From Hydrogenophaga flava NBRC 102514 (lineage in GTDB: Bacteria > Pseudomonadota > Gammaproteobacteria > Burkholderiales > Burkholderiaceae_C), in assembly GCF_001571145.1 (NCBI RefSeq), contig NZ_BCTF01000014.1, positions 1 to 64,000 on the forward strand: 64,000 nucleotides of DNA, in the 5' to 3' direction. Position 1 is the first letter of the stretch; the number at the start of each line of letters is the position of its first letter. This document shows positions 53,345-62,484 of this stretch, piece after piece. Below the pieces are notes generated by a model that was given only the letters and a program-made list of their open reading frames with translations, had not been told where the DNA came from and did no database searches. The translations under genes were made by a program, and so were the position numbers.

Positions 53345-54106
53345 TCACCCTGGCTGCAGGCGTTCCACCCATTGTCGAACCTGGGCGATCACCCAGTCCG
53401 GGTCGTCCAGTGGCAGGTCGTGCCCCGCGCCGGGGTGTCGCGCCAGCCGGCAGCCCCAGGCCCGCGCGAGCGCTTCCGAGCAACTGGTGTGGACCAGCCG
53501 GTCCCCTTGGCTGGTCAGCACCAGCACCGGCCGCTGTGGCGCCTGGGCGGGGGCCTGGAAGCGGGCCGCAGCCAGCAACTGCCGCAGCGCGTTGGCCGCC
53601 TGCACCGGGCGCTGTCGCCGTGCGGCGACCCAGGTCGCCAGCACCGCTTCGTCCACATCGGGGCGCGCGCTGGTCATGTGCCAGATCAGGCGCTCGGCGG
53701 TGTCCGGCGGCAGGCGGCCGACCACCAGCCGCAACAGCATCGGCAGGTTGTGCGGCCGCAGCCGTCGGTGCAGCGGGCTGAAGGGCCGCATGCTGGTGTT
53801 GACCAGCACCGCCGACGCGATGTCCTGCGGTGCGCTGTGCAGCCACTGTGTGGCCACCATCCCACCCAGCGACAGGGCCAGCAGGTTCACCGGGCCGTGG
53901 ATGCCCAGGCGGTGCAACTGTTCACGGCCGTCGGACACCATGTCCGTCACCGTGGCCGGGCTGCGCTTGTGGCAGCGAAGGCCGTTGCCGGCCAGGTCGA
54001 TCAGGTGCACGCGGGTGCCGGGCAGGGCCGCTTCGAAGCGCGCCGGAAGGTCGCCCCAGTGCGCGGATTCGCGGGTCAGGCCGCGCAGGAACACCCAGTC
54101 GCTCAT
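53345..54106 (-). CDS. Alpha/beta hydrolase
   Basis: 253 residues. The start MSDWVFLRGLTRESAHWGDLP leads to the nucleophile Ser in LLALSLGGMVATQWL (about 76-80), the acid in LVLTSQGDRLVHTSC and His in HPGAGHDLPLDDPDWVI. It has an unusual nucleophile elbow, AlSLGG rather than GxSxG, typical of a subset of these enzymes. The gene follows the M14 gene by 13 bases on the same strand. Substrate unknown. Confidence 0.85.
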   Translation of the reverse strand: MSDWVFLRGLTRESAHWGDLPARFEAALPGTRVHLIDLAGNGLRCHKRSPATVTDMVSDGREQLHRLGIHGPVNLLALSLGGMVATQWLHSAPQDIASAVLVNTSMRPFSPLHRRLRPHNLPMLLRLVVGRLPPDTAERLIWHMTSARPDVDEAVLATWVAARRQRPVQAANALRQLLAAARFQAPAQAPQRPVLVLTSQGDRLVHTSCSEALARAWGCRLARHPGAGHDLPLDDPDWVIAQVRQWVERLQPG

Positions 54107-54119
54107 AGCGGCCGTCCTT

Positions 54120-55136
54120 TCAGAACCAGTCGACCAGCGCCTGCGCATGGCCGTTGGCGCGCTCGTGTGGCGCGGGGGTCCACTGCGCATGGCTGCCGGC
54201 GGCGCGCGCCAGGAAGTCCAGCAGCGCCAGATGGCGCCGCAGCACGCGTTGCTGCCGGTGGCCGATGAGCGGGTTGAAGATGCCCTTGCGCGAGAACAGC
54301 TGGCGCGGGTTCTTCTTGACCCAGAGCCACGAGCCCATCTCCAGCGTCAGCGGCAGGAAGGTGCGCGCCGGGTCGGTGCAGGCCTGCAGGTAGAGGTGGT
54401 CCCAGAGGTCGCCGTGGGTCAGGTACTGGGTGCTCTGCGGTTCGATGATGTAGGGGTGGTGGTGGTGCGCCTGCTCGAAGATGGTCTTGAGCGCCCGTAC
54501 CTCGGCCAGATGCGGAATCGGCTCGCGCGTGTGGGCGAAGGGAAACCACAGCCGGTCGCTGATGCCGAAGCCCGAGTGGCAGTCCAGCGCGAGCGAAAAC
54601 GGGCGCGTCAGCAGCTCCGCCTGCACCACCTCGCACAGCGCGGCGCTCTCGGTCTCCAGTGGGTCGCCCAGGCGGCCGCGGTACCAGGGCAGGCCGGCGC
54701 TCAAGCGCTGGCCGCCCATCAGCCAGGGCACCTTCTCGCGCGCCTCCACCGGGGCGTTGCGCATCAGGTCGATGCCGCGCGGGTTTGCGCGGGTCGCGGC
54801 CCACATGCCGCCCGGGTTGACGATGGGCATGAACACCAGCCGCACCTCGTCCAGCAGGCGGTGCAGCGAACGGTCCCAGGACAGGCGGGTGACGATGTTC
54901 TGCAGGAAGGCGATCACCACCTCGGCGCCGATACGCTCCAGCCCGTGCACACCACCGAAGTAGCCCACGCCGGGGCAGTGCGGATCGGGGTTGCCCAGGG
55001 TGATGGCCCAGACCGGAAAGCTGGGTCCGACAGGGGGGGAGACATGGCGCACCGGCCGCGCCTGCAGGTGCCGGCCGCCCAGCTCGATCAGCCGTTCGAG
55101 CGTCTGCAACTCGGGCAGCGGGTGGGCGGTGCTCAT
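54120..55136 (-). CDS. M14-family zinc carboxypeptidase-like protein
   Basis: 338 residues. Zinc ligands His64 and Glu67 (GGVHGLERIGAEV) and His187 (LALDCHSGFGISDRLWFPFA), with substrate residues MPIVNPGG and RNANP-like ANPRGIDLMRN; a late Glu in LEMGSWLWVKKNP is a likely catalytic base. The AxWxITLGxPDP region and HGLER pattern suggest the DUF2817/M14-like branch that trims peptides or peptidoglycan. No signal peptide is visible, so the enzyme is probably cytoplasmic. The ATG at 55136 is preferred over a GTG at 55151. Confidence 0.85.
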   Translation of the reverse strand: MSTAHPLPELQTLERLIELGGRHLQARPVRHVSPPVGPSFPVWAITLGNPDPHCPGVGYFGGVHGLERIGAEVVIAFLQNIVTRLSWDRSLHRLLDEVRLVFMPIVNPGGMWAATRANPRGIDLMRNAPVEAREKVPWLMGGQRLSAGLPWYRGRLGDPLETESAALCEVVQAELLTRPFSLALDCHSGFGISDRLWFPFAHTREPIPHLAEVRALKTIFEQAHHHHPYIIEPQSTQYLTHGDLWDHLYLQACTDPARTFLPLTLEMGSWLWVKKNPRQLFSRKGIFNPLIGHRQQRVLRRHLALLDFLARAAGSHAQWTPAPHERANGHAQALVDWF

Positions 55137-55207
55137 GGGCGGGGGTGACACAGGGTTGTCACAGACCGGGCCTACCGTGGGGCCTCGACCTGTGCAATGA
55201 AGAGAAC

Positions 55208-55387
55208 ATGAGCGCCAGCTTCAACCCCGCTTCCCGCCGCTCCGCGCGGCCGACCCTGTTGTGTCGCTGCGTTCAGGCGGGAGTGGTGGCGTGTGGTCTG
55301 GCGGGCGGGTTGGTGGAGTTCCTGGCCTTGCAGCGCTGGCGCGTGCAGGTGCGCCAGCGTGGGGCACCGCCACCCTGGCGGCGCTAG
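55208..55387 (+). CDS. Small hypothetical protein with one transmembrane helix
   Basis: 59 residues; not a known family. It contains one hydrophobic segment (VQAGVVACGLAGGLVEFLAL) flanked by Arg-rich ends. GAAGAG lies just upstream. It sits alone between the divergent M14 gene and the convergent next gene. The reading frame is plausible but short, and the high GC content makes chance open frames common. Confidence 0.4.
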   Translation: MSASFNPASRRSARPTLLCRCVQAGVVACGLAGGLVEFLALQRWRVQVRQRGAPPPWRR

Positions 55388-55398
55388 CGCGGGCTCGC

Positions 55399-55698
55399 TC
55401 AGCCCGCCTTGGCGGGGGTCTTTTCTGCAGCAGCAGGAGTGGCCTCGGCCTTCTCCATGTCGCCGAGCTGCACCGACAGGTCCAGCAGGCGCACCTTGCT
55501 CATGCAGTAGCGGTCCAGGCGCCATTCCTTGAGCAGGTCCAGCGCGAGTTCGAAGTTGTTGAAGTTGAGCTTGTAGAGGTCGTTGACCGGGTAGGAGGCC
55601 TCCGATTCCAGAGCCACGACCAGGGACGACAGGATGCGCGCTTCGCTGGACTCGGGGGAGGTTTCGATCAGCTTGCGGGCTTTCTTCAGGGCTTTCAC
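55399..55698 (-). CDS. Conserved hypothetical protein, about 99 residues
   Basis: No recognised domain. Helical: VKALKKARKLIETSPESSEARILSSLVVALESEASYPVNDLYKLNFNNFELALDLLKEWRLDRYCMSKVRLLDLSVQLGDMEKAE in sequence parts, then an Ala/Lys-rich tail. The GTG at 55698 has AAAGG six bases before it; a TTG at 55716 would add six residues. The protein has coherent composition and ordered helices, so it is a real gene in my view. Similar short proteins are common in Comamonadaceae, from memory. Confidence 0.65.
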   Translation of the reverse strand: MKALKKARKLIETSPESSEARILSSLVVALESEASYPVNDLYKLNFNNFELALDLLKEWRLDRYCMSKVRLLDLSVQLGDMEKAEATPAAAEKTPAKAG

Positions 55699-55817
55699 TT
55701 GAGGCCTTTCTTCCAACGTTGGTGATTCGGTGCGGACGTGGTGTCAGACAACCGTTCAACCGAGCTTACCGGCCGGGCGCCGGCTTTTGATGACGGTTTT
55801 GTGAAAGAAAGCTGACG

Positions 55818-56723
55818 TCAGCTTGAACGCAGCTCGGCCTCTCGCACCAGCAGCGGCTGCCCCATGCGCAGCGTCTGGCCGGTGGCCAGCCCCGGTGCCA
55901 GCGCGTGCCCCGGCGGTGCGAACACCAGGATGGTGGAGCCGTGCTCGAACCAGCCCAGCTCCTGGCCTTTGGCGCAGGCCGCATCGCAGGGCAGTTCGTT
56001 GGGGCCGCGGTAGCGCAGGTTCAGCGGCACGTCCAGCGCGTGCAGGCGCATGCTCGCCACCAGGATCGCCGCCACCGGCACCAGCAGCAGGCGCGCACCA
56101 TCGGGCTGGCGCAGGTGCAGCACCGCGCGCTCGTTGCGGCAGAACAGGCGCTCCACGCGCTGCAGCGCAATCGGGTTGACGTTCCAGGTGTCGCCGCTGA
56201 TGTAGGTGACGTGTTCCAGTCGCGCGTCGCAGGGCGCGTGGAAGCGGTGGTACATGCTGGACGTGAGCCGAAGGGTCACATAGCTGCCGCCCTCCAGCTC
56301 GCGGCACAGCGCGGCGGTGTGGGCGGAGTCGCCCAACAGCTCGGCCAGCTGGTACGGAAAGCCCTTGGCCTGGAACACCTGGGGCTCACCGTCCACCTTC
56401 TCGATGCGGCCGCAGGCGCCGACGATGCCGTCGCTGGGGCTGGTGATGACGTCGGAGCGCGGGTCCACTGGTCTGGCGCCGGGGCGCAGCTCGCGGATGA
56501 AGCAGTCGTGCAGGCTGGCGAAGCGCTGTTCCTTCGCCTCGCTCAGGTCCAGGTCGCTGAAGGCCTTCCAGACTGCCAGCGAGAGGTCGCGCACCCAGGG
56601 GTGGCGGATGCGGCTCCACCAGCCGATGGCGTGGGTGAGGGCGGTGCGGGGCACGCGGTTGGTCAGCAGGAAGTTGAGGTCTTCGTGCTGCGCGATGCGG
56701 CGCAGGGTGGTGACGGGATTCAT
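55818..56723 (-). CDS. psd: Phosphatidylserine decarboxylase proenzyme
   Basis: 301 residues. The self-cleavage site is HGST (serine at 263) in GWFEHGSTILVFAPPG; this serine becomes the pyruvoyl group. Catalytic Asp98 in ITSPSDGIVGACG and His162 in MYHRFHAPCD match the type I enzymes. N-terminal TTLRRIAQHEDLNFLLTNRVPRTALTHAIGWWSRI contains membrane-facing hydrophobic stretches. It makes phosphatidylethanolamine from phosphatidylserine at the inner membrane. The start at 56723 is 59 bases from the divergent aminotransferase start. Confidence 0.93.
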   Translation of the reverse strand: MNPVTTLRRIAQHEDLNFLLTNRVPRTALTHAIGWWSRIRHPWVRDLSLAVWKAFSDLDLSEAKEQRFASLHDCFIRELRPGARPVDPRSDVITSPSDGIVGACGRIEKVDGEPQVFQAKGFPYQLAELLGDSAHTAALCRELEGGSYVTLRLTSSMYHRFHAPCDARLEHVTYISGDTWNVNPIALQRVERLFCRNERAVLHLRQPDGARLLLVPVAAILVASMRLHALDVPLNLRYRGPNELPCDAACAKGQELGWFEHGSTILVFAPPGHALAPGLATGQTLRMGQPLLVREAELRSS

Positions 56724-56782
56724 GGAGATGACACGCGGCTGAAATAGAAACAGGGCCGACACCCCCACTGGAGCCTGAACCC

Positions 56783-58444
56783 ATGTCTTTGTTGGAAATC
56801 GCCCTGCCGGCGGGCGCGCTCGCCCTCGCGGCGCCGATGATCAAGCGCCGGATCGACCTCTCGCGCGCCAAGCACCGGTCCCTGGCCGGGCACTCGCGCA
56901 TGGCCAAGCGGCTGGCGCGCTGGCTGCCCGGCTACGCCTACGACGAGACCGAGTTCTTCGCCTGCGACGGCGCAGCGCCGGACGTCGTGGCCCAGCGCCG
57001 CGCGGCCTTCGAGGCGCTCGCCGCGGGCCTGGCCAGCCGCCACCCGAAGACGCTGGCGATGACGGCGCAGGCCCGCGAAGGCCTCGCCGACCTGCAGTTC
57101 ACCGGCCGCTACCGCGTGCCCTTCCAGTTCAGCCCCATCGTGAGCGAGCGGCTCAAGGTCGGCGCCTTCGTGCAGTCGGCCGACGGCGTGACGCTGACCG
57201 ACCTGGACGGCTTTCGCTTCCACGACCTCACCGGTTCTTACGGCGTCAACGTGTTCGGCGTGGACTTCTACAGGGCCTGCATGGCCGAAGGCGCGGCCCG
57301 CGTGCAGGACCTCGGGCTGGTGCTCGGCGCCTACCACCCCTGCGTGGCGGGCAACATCCAGCGCCTGCGCGAGATATCGGGCATGGACGAGGTCTCGTTT
57401 CACATGTCCGGCACCGAGGCGGTGATGCAGGCGGTGCGGCTGGCGCGCTTCCACACCCGCAAGCGTCACCTGGTGCGCTTTCCCGGCGCCTACCACGGCT
57501 GGTGGGAGGACGTGCAGCCCGGCCCCGGCAACCCGCTGCCGCCGCGCGAGACCTACACCCTGGCCGACATGAGCGAACGCAGCCTGCAGGTGCTGCGCAC
57601 GCGCCGCGACATCGCCTGCGTGCTGGTCAACCCGCTGCAGGCGCTGCACCCCAACCGCGTGCCACCGGCCGACTCGGCCCTGGTGGACAGCGGCCGGCAG
57701 GCGCAGTTCGACCGCGCCGCCTACACCGCCTGGCTGCAGCGGCTGCGCGAGGTCTGCACCGAGCGCGGCATCGTGCTGATCTTCGACGAGGTGTTTCTCG
57801 GCTTCCGGCTCGCGCCGGGCGGCGCGCAGGAATACTTCGGCGTGAAGGCCGACATGGTCACCTACGGCAAGACGCTCGCCGGCGGCTACCCGGTGGGCGT
57901 GGTCTGCGGGCGACACGAGCTGATGCAGCGCTTTCGCGCCGACCGGCCGGCCGATCTCTGCCTGGCGCGCGGCACCTTCAACGCGCACCCGCAGGTGATG
58001 GGCGGCATGTCGGTGTTCCTGGAGCGTCTGCAGACGCCCGAGGTGCGGGCGGTTTACGAGGGGCAGGACGCGCGCTGGAACGAACGGGCCCGGCGCTTCA
58101 ACGACACCATGGAGCGCGAAGGCCTGCCCATGCGCGCCGCGAACCTGCACAGCATCTGGACCATCAACTACACCGAGCCCTCGCGCTACAACTGGATGCT
58201 GCAGTACCTGTTGCGCTGGCACGGTGTGGCGCTGAGCTGGGTGGGCACGGGCCGGCTGATCTTCAGCCTGAACTTTAGCGACGCCGACTTCGACGCCGTG
58301 CTGGAGAAGTTCGTGCGCGCCGGTCGCGACATGCGCGAGCAGGGCTGGTGGGCGCCGGTGGCGGGTCAGAGCAACCGGGGCATCCGTCGCGGCATCCTGC
58401 GCGAGCTGATCGCCACCGCCCTGGGGCGCCGCCAGGGCGCTTGA
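56783..58444 (+). CDS. Class III aminotransferase (glutamate-1-semialdehyde aminomutase-like), membrane-anchored
   Basis: 553 residues, longer than the usual 430 because of about 130 N-terminal residues, including a hydrophobic anchor (LLEIALPAGALALAAPMI). PLP lysine Lys363 in TYGKTLAGGYPVG, aspartate in LIFDEVFLGFRLAPGG, and FHMSGTEAVMQAVRLARFHTRK for cofactor phosphate. GSA-type segments (LVRFPGAYHGWWEDVQPGPG) and LARGTFNAHP are present. It is divergent from psd and next to a glycosyltransferase, so it may modify a lipid or lipid-linked sugar; this is inference. Confidence 0.85.
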   Translation: MSLLEIALPAGALALAAPMIKRRIDLSRAKHRSLAGHSRMAKRLARWLPGYAYDETEFFACDGAAPDVVAQRRAAFEALAAGLASRHPKTLAMTAQAREGLADLQFTGRYRVPFQFSPIVSERLKVGAFVQSADGVTLTDLDGFRFHDLTGSYGVNVFGVDFYRACMAEGAARVQDLGLVLGAYHPCVAGNIQRLREISGMDEVSFHMSGTEAVMQAVRLARFHTRKRHLVRFPGAYHGWWEDVQPGPGNPLPPRETYTLADMSERSLQVLRTRRDIACVLVNPLQALHPNRVPPADSALVDSGRQAQFDRAAYTAWLQRLREVCTERGIVLIFDEVFLGFRLAPGGAQEYFGVKADMVTYGKTLAGGYPVGVVCGRHELMQRFRADRPADLCLARGTFNAHPQVMGGMSVFLERLQTPEVRAVYEGQDARWNERARRFNDTMEREGLPMRAANLHSIWTINYTEPSRYNWMLQYLLRWHGVALSWVGTGRLIFSLNFSDADFDAVLEKFVRAGRDMREQGWWAPVAGQSNRGIRRGILRELIATALGRRQGA

Positions 58445-58473
58445 AGAGAAGGGCGACACCCGCGCGGACCGTG

Positions 58474-59076
58474 TCAGGCGCGGCCGTGCGCAGGGTCGTA
58501 CAGCTCGCCGCGCAGCAGCTGCAGCGGGGCCCGGTGATAGAGCTTGATGTCGTGGAACGGGTCGGTCAGGATCTTGGTCATCCACACCAGGCCGGTCTGC
58601 ACGTCGCGGATGAAGAACAGGTGCACGGTGCGGAACAGCAGCCCGGCCACGCCAAGGGCCAGCCAGGCGGCGCCCACGTCGCGCACATAGCCCGTCCAGT
58701 CGGTGTGCGGCTCGATCAGGCCCATCAGGTCGGGGCTGGCCAGCAGCGCCAGCGGCACCGCAGCCCAGATGGCGATCAGCACCACCTTGCGGCGCAGGTT
58801 GTAGCCCACCTTGACCTCTTCCTTGTATTCGTTGGTGACCTGGTTCACATGGTCGTAGCCCAAGGGTTCGAAGAAGAAGTGGCCGGACTGCCGCGTCGTC
58901 ATCGACACCAGCCAGCCGATCAGCGCCGAGACCACCGGATCGATGAACAGCCACCCGTAGGCCACCACGAAGCTGACCGCGCTGATGAAGTGCAGCGTCT
59001 GGTTGATGCGGTTGTGGTGGTAGTAGCGGTGGTCGTCCCAGCGCTGGGTCTTCAGGGCGTCGAAAAACGCGGTCAT
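58474..59076 (-). CDS. Integral membrane protein, possibly Mpo1/DUF962-like
   Basis: 200 residues with four to five hydrophobic helices (LHFISAVSFVVAYGWLFI, VSALIGWLVSM, KVVLIAIWAAVPLALLAS, VGAAWLALGVAGLLF). The YYHHNRINQTLHFISA segment and HFFFEPLGYDHVN resemble the HxxxxNxxxH pattern of Mpo1-type dioxygenases, but similarity is weak. GGAG is six bases before the ATG at 59076. It is convergent with the aminotransferase, so it is not in the same transcript. A lipid-related role is only a guess from its neighbours. Confidence 0.6.
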   Translation of the reverse strand: MTAFFDALKTQRWDDHRYYHHNRINQTLHFISAVSFVVAYGWLFIDPVVSALIGWLVSMTTRQSGHFFFEPLGYDHVNQVTNEYKEEVKVGYNLRRKVVLIAIWAAVPLALLASPDLMGLIEPHTDWTGYVRDVGAAWLALGVAGLLFRTVHLFFIRDVQTGLVWMTKILTDPFHDIKLYHRAPLQLLRGELYDPAHGRA

Positions 59077-59230
59077 GCGGGCTCCTGCAAGGGTTTGGGG
59101 TGCGCGCATCGTGTCGCGATTGCGTGAAATCGCGGTGACAACACCGGGGCTTCACGGTTCGGTCTTCCCGCGGTCACATCGGCGGGCGCGCTGTCACAAA
59201 TCTGTTGCGCCCCATGCGGACCATTGGCGC

Positions 59231-60472
59231 ATGAAGACACCCGACTTCCAAGACATCCTGCTGCAGGACTTCCCCGCGGCGCACCCCTCGCTGCGGCTGG
59301 CGGTGGTCACCGAGACCTGGCCGCCTGAGGTCAATGGCGTGGCGCTGACGCTGTCGCGGCTGGTGCAGGGCCTGTGCGAACGAAACCACCAGGTGCAGCT
59401 GGTGCGGCCCCGGCAGGCCAGCGGTGACCACGGCGCGCGCGACATCGGGTTCGAGGAGAAGCTGATGCGCGGTATGCCGATCCCGCGCTATCCCCAGCTC
59501 AAGCTCGGGCTGCCGGGCCGCAAGGCGCTGATGGCCTCGTGGTCGCTGCAGCGCCCGGACCTGATCCACATCGCCACCGAGGGCCCTCTGGGCTGGTCGG
59601 CGCTAAAGGCGGCGCGGCAGCTGCGCATCCCGGTCACGTCCGACTTCCGCACCAACTTCCACAGCTACAGCCAGCACTACGGCCTGGGCTGGCTGCGCCG
59701 GCCGATCGCGGCCTATCTGCGCAAGTTCCACAACCAGACCCTGTGCACCATGGTGCCTACCCGCGCCCTGTGTGCCGAGCTGCTGTCACAAGGTTTCGAG
59801 CGGCTGCAGGTGGTGGCGCGCGGCGTCGACACCCGGCTCTTCGACCCCGGCCTGCACGACAACACGCTGCGGGCGCACTGGGGCGCCGGCCCCGGCGACC
59901 TGGTGCTGCTGGTGGTCGGGCGCCTGGCGCCCGAGAAGAACCTCGACCTGGTGCTGGAGACTTTCGAGGCCATGCAGGCGGAGCATGAAGGCGTGCGCCT
60001 GGTGTTCGTGGGTGACGGGCCGATGCGCGATGCGCTGGAGCGGCGCTGCCCCCAGGCGCGGTTCATGGGCTCGCAGACCCAGGCCGAGCTGGCGCGCAGC
60101 TACGCCTCGGCCGACCTGCTGCTGTTTCCCAGCCTCACCGAGACTTTCGGCAACGTGACCCTGGAGGCCCTGGCCAGCGGCTTGCCGGTGCTGGCCTACG
60201 CCTGCGCCGCGGCGGCGGAGTGGGTGCAGCCGGGCCACAACGGGTGGACGGTGGCCCCTGGCAACCACCGCGCCTACGTGCAGACGGCGGTTGATCTCGC
60301 CCGGGCGCCCGACCGCGTCGCACTGGCCGGGCAGCATGCGCGGGCATCGGTGGAGCCGCTGGACTGGCAGCGGATCACGCTGCAGGTCGAGGCCCTGTTT
60401 CTCCAGGCCTTGGAGCGCCACCGCAGCGGGAGCACCCTGAGGGTGGCGGCGGCGCCGCTGCCGGCCTTCTGA
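59231..60472 (+). CDS. GT4-family glycosyltransferase (MgtA/SqdX-like)
   Basis: 413 residues. N-terminal acceptor domain with VTETWPPEVNGVALTLSRLVQGL, IATEGPLGWSALKAARQLRIPVTSDFRTNFHSYS; C-terminal donor domain with LVLLVVGRLAPEKNLDLVLETF, VFVGDGPMRDALE and the GT4 E-x7-E motif in LLFPSLTETFGNVTLEALASGLPVLAY. The opening EVNGVAxTL and SDFRTNFHxY resemble the enzymes that add sugars to diacylglycerol or phosphatidylinositol (SqdX, MgtA, PimB). The gene stands alone on its strand. Acceptor unknown; a glycolipid is the best guess. Confidence 0.88.
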   Translation: MKTPDFQDILLQDFPAAHPSLRLAVVTETWPPEVNGVALTLSRLVQGLCERNHQVQLVRPRQASGDHGARDIGFEEKLMRGMPIPRYPQLKLGLPGRKALMASWSLQRPDLIHIATEGPLGWSALKAARQLRIPVTSDFRTNFHSYSQHYGLGWLRRPIAAYLRKFHNQTLCTMVPTRALCAELLSQGFERLQVVARGVDTRLFDPGLHDNTLRAHWGAGPGDLVLLVVGRLAPEKNLDLVLETFEAMQAEHEGVRLVFVGDGPMRDALERRCPQARFMGSQTQAELARSYASADLLLFPSLTETFGNVTLEALASGLPVLAYACAAAAEWVQPGHNGWTVAPGNHRAYVQTAVDLARAPDRVALAGQHARASVEPLDWQRITLQVEALFLQALERHRSGSTLRVAAAPLPAF

Positions 60473-60520
60473 CGGCCATGCCGGGACCGGTCTTGCGACC
60501 GGCCCGCGGTGCCGGCAGGG

Positions 60521-62401
60521 TCAGGGCAGTCGCAGTCCGGCGGCGGTCGTCACCGACTGGTGCGAATAGTCCGCCGCCGCCGGGCGGCTCACGGTGCCGA
60601 GCGTGCGCACATGGTCCACGAAGGTCTGCGTGTAGAGCAGGTAGTTGTTGACATAGGCGCCGGTGGCAAAGACCGCGCCGAAGGTGGCGTAGCCGTCGCG
60701 TCCGCTGGCGATGAAGTCGTTGGTGACCACGGTGTACAGCCGCATCGGCTCGATGGGCGACCAGGCGCCGGTGCTGCGGTTGCGCACCTGCACATTGCCA
60801 AAGCGTGAGCCGCGCGGCTGGCTCATGTCCAGGTCCCAGCGCAGGCCGGCCGCATAGGGGTGGGAGCCACTGGACTGGGCAGCGTCCAGGTGGTTGGACA
60901 CCGAGTCCTCCAGCACGGCCACCACCTGCTGGCCGGTCAGGCGCAGCTCCACCAGCACATTGGTGAAGGGCAACAGGGTGAAGGCGGTGTTCATGCTCAG
61001 CGGACCAGCTGGGACTGCGATGCGCACGCCACCGGCGTTCTGCACCGCCACGTCGGCCGCCAGGCTGCCGGCCAGGAAGGCCTCGGCCACCACCTGGGCG
61101 GCGTCGCTGCCGCGCGCCAGGGTGTTGGCGGCCTCGCAGCCCGCCACGCCGCCCGAGCGGTTGGTCGACTCGCCGGGCACGCGCACCAGGCACAGCGCCT
61201 CGGATGCATCGCCGATGATCTCGGCCTTGCGCGCCTCCACCTGCGACGAGTAGCCCGCCAGCACGGCGGCGGCGGCGGCATCCGGCTCGGTCACCTTCAG
61301 CGCCGAGCCATTCAGGCGCTCCAGCAGCTGTGTTCGGGTGGTGTCGTCCACCGCCACCCAGGCGCCAGCGGCGTCCTGGCGCTTGAAGACTGAGCCTACC
61401 AGCAGCGAGGCCTGGCCGCCGCAGGCGGTTACCTCGCCGCTGCGGTTGAACGAGAGCTTCAGCTCGCCGATGGCCTTGCTGTACTCCCAGGCCTGGCCGA
61501 TGCAGACCTTCTTGCCGTCCTTGTTCGTGACGATGGTCGGGTAGGCGCCCGAGCTGGCGAGGCCGAAGGACTGGAAGTCGCCCAGCAGCGTGTGCGAGTC
61601 GCCGCCAACGATGGCGTCCACGTCGGTCAGCTGCGCAGCCATCGCCCGGTCGGCTTCGTAGCCCTGGTGGGTCAGCAGCACGAAGTGGCGCAGGCCACGC
61701 TTCTTGAGCGCGTCGATGGTGCGCTGGGCGGCGACGACCTCGTCCTCGAACACCGTGGTGGCGAGAGGGCGCGAGGAATTGGTGGTTTTGCCCTTGATGT
61801 CGATGCCGATGACGGCCACCTTCACCCCCTGGATGCTCTTGATGGTGAAGGGCTGGATGTAGTCGTTCACCGTCTTGGGTGCCAGCGGCGTGCCGATAGC
61901 CGGCTGCACGTTGGCCGCCAGCACCGGGGTCTGGCAGGTGCCGCTGCGCAGGTGGTCCAGAAACACTTTGAGGCCAGCGTCGCCGTCATCGAACTCGTGG
62001 TTGCCCAGCGCGAAGGCGTCGAAGCAGACTGTGTTCATCAGCTCGGCGTCGGCCTCGCCCTTGAACAGCATGAAGTACAGCGAGCCGGTGACGGCGTCGC
62101 CCGCGTGCAGCCGAATCACGTCCTTGCGCTTTTCATAGGCCTTGAAGGCCGCGGTGACCCGGGGAAAGCCACCCAAGTCGACGCGGGTGGCCACCCCGTC
62201 GATCTGCAGCTCGGTGTCCGTGAACGGGTCGAGCTGCGAGTGGTGGTCGTTGATGTGTGCCAGCGTCAGGTCGATGGCGGGGAAACGGGGCTGGCCGGTC
62301 TTGGGTGTGGTTTCGGACTCGCCTCCACCACAGGCCGATAGGGTCAGTGCCAGACCCGCGCACAGTGCGACCAGGCTGCGCCTCAGGGGATGTGCATTCA
62401 A
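60521..62401 (-). CDS. Metallophosphoesterase / 5'-nucleotidase family lipoprotein
   Basis: 626 residues starting at a TTG (62401), chosen because GAGGAG lies six bases upstream and the reading frame continues into a lipobox: TLSAC, Cys24. The metallophosphatase core has TLAHINDHHSQLDPF, FALGNHEFDDGDAG, and VGGDSHTLLGDF (metal ligands), and the C-terminal 5'-nucleotidase domain includes GGVRIAVPAGPLSMNTAF and YTVVTNDFIASGRDGY. It would be anchored in the outer or inner membrane facing the periplasm and remove phosphate from nucleotides or related esters. The nearest ATG (62397) is out of frame. Confidence 0.88.
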   Translation of the reverse strand: MNAHPLRRSLVALCAGLALTLSACGGGESETTPKTGQPRFPAIDLTLAHINDHHSQLDPFTDTELQIDGVATRVDLGGFPRVTAAFKAYEKRKDVIRLHAGDAVTGSLYFMLFKGEADAELMNTVCFDAFALGNHEFDDGDAGLKVFLDHLRSGTCQTPVLAANVQPAIGTPLAPKTVNDYIQPFTIKSIQGVKVAVIGIDIKGKTTNSSRPLATTVFEDEVVAAQRTIDALKKRGLRHFVLLTHQGYEADRAMAAQLTDVDAIVGGDSHTLLGDFQSFGLASSGAYPTIVTNKDGKKVCIGQAWEYSKAIGELKLSFNRSGEVTACGGQASLLVGSVFKRQDAAGAWVAVDDTTRTQLLERLNGSALKVTEPDAAAAAVLAGYSSQVEARKAEIIGDASEALCLVRVPGESTNRSGGVAGCEAANTLARGSDAAQVVAEAFLAGSLAADVAVQNAGGVRIAVPAGPLSMNTAFTLLPFTNVLVELRLTGQQVVAVLEDSVSNHLDAAQSSGSHPYAAGLRWDLDMSQPRGSRFGNVQVRNRSTGAWSPIEPMRLYTVVTNDFIASGRDGYATFGAVFATGAYVNNYLLYTQTFVDHVRTLGTVSRPAAADYSHQSVTTAAGLRLP

Positions 62402-62484
62402 GGCTTTCTCCTCGTGGATGAGATGAAAGCCGGATCGTGCGTGGGCTTGGTGACGGGCCTGTGAAACGGGCACGAGGGGCGGGG

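Noticed and set aside
51000..55148. A plus-strand open frame of about 1,380 codons
   Set aside because: It is antisense to four well-supported genes, reads as Gly/His/Val/Gln-rich low-complexity text without domains, and is the expected effect of high GC content.
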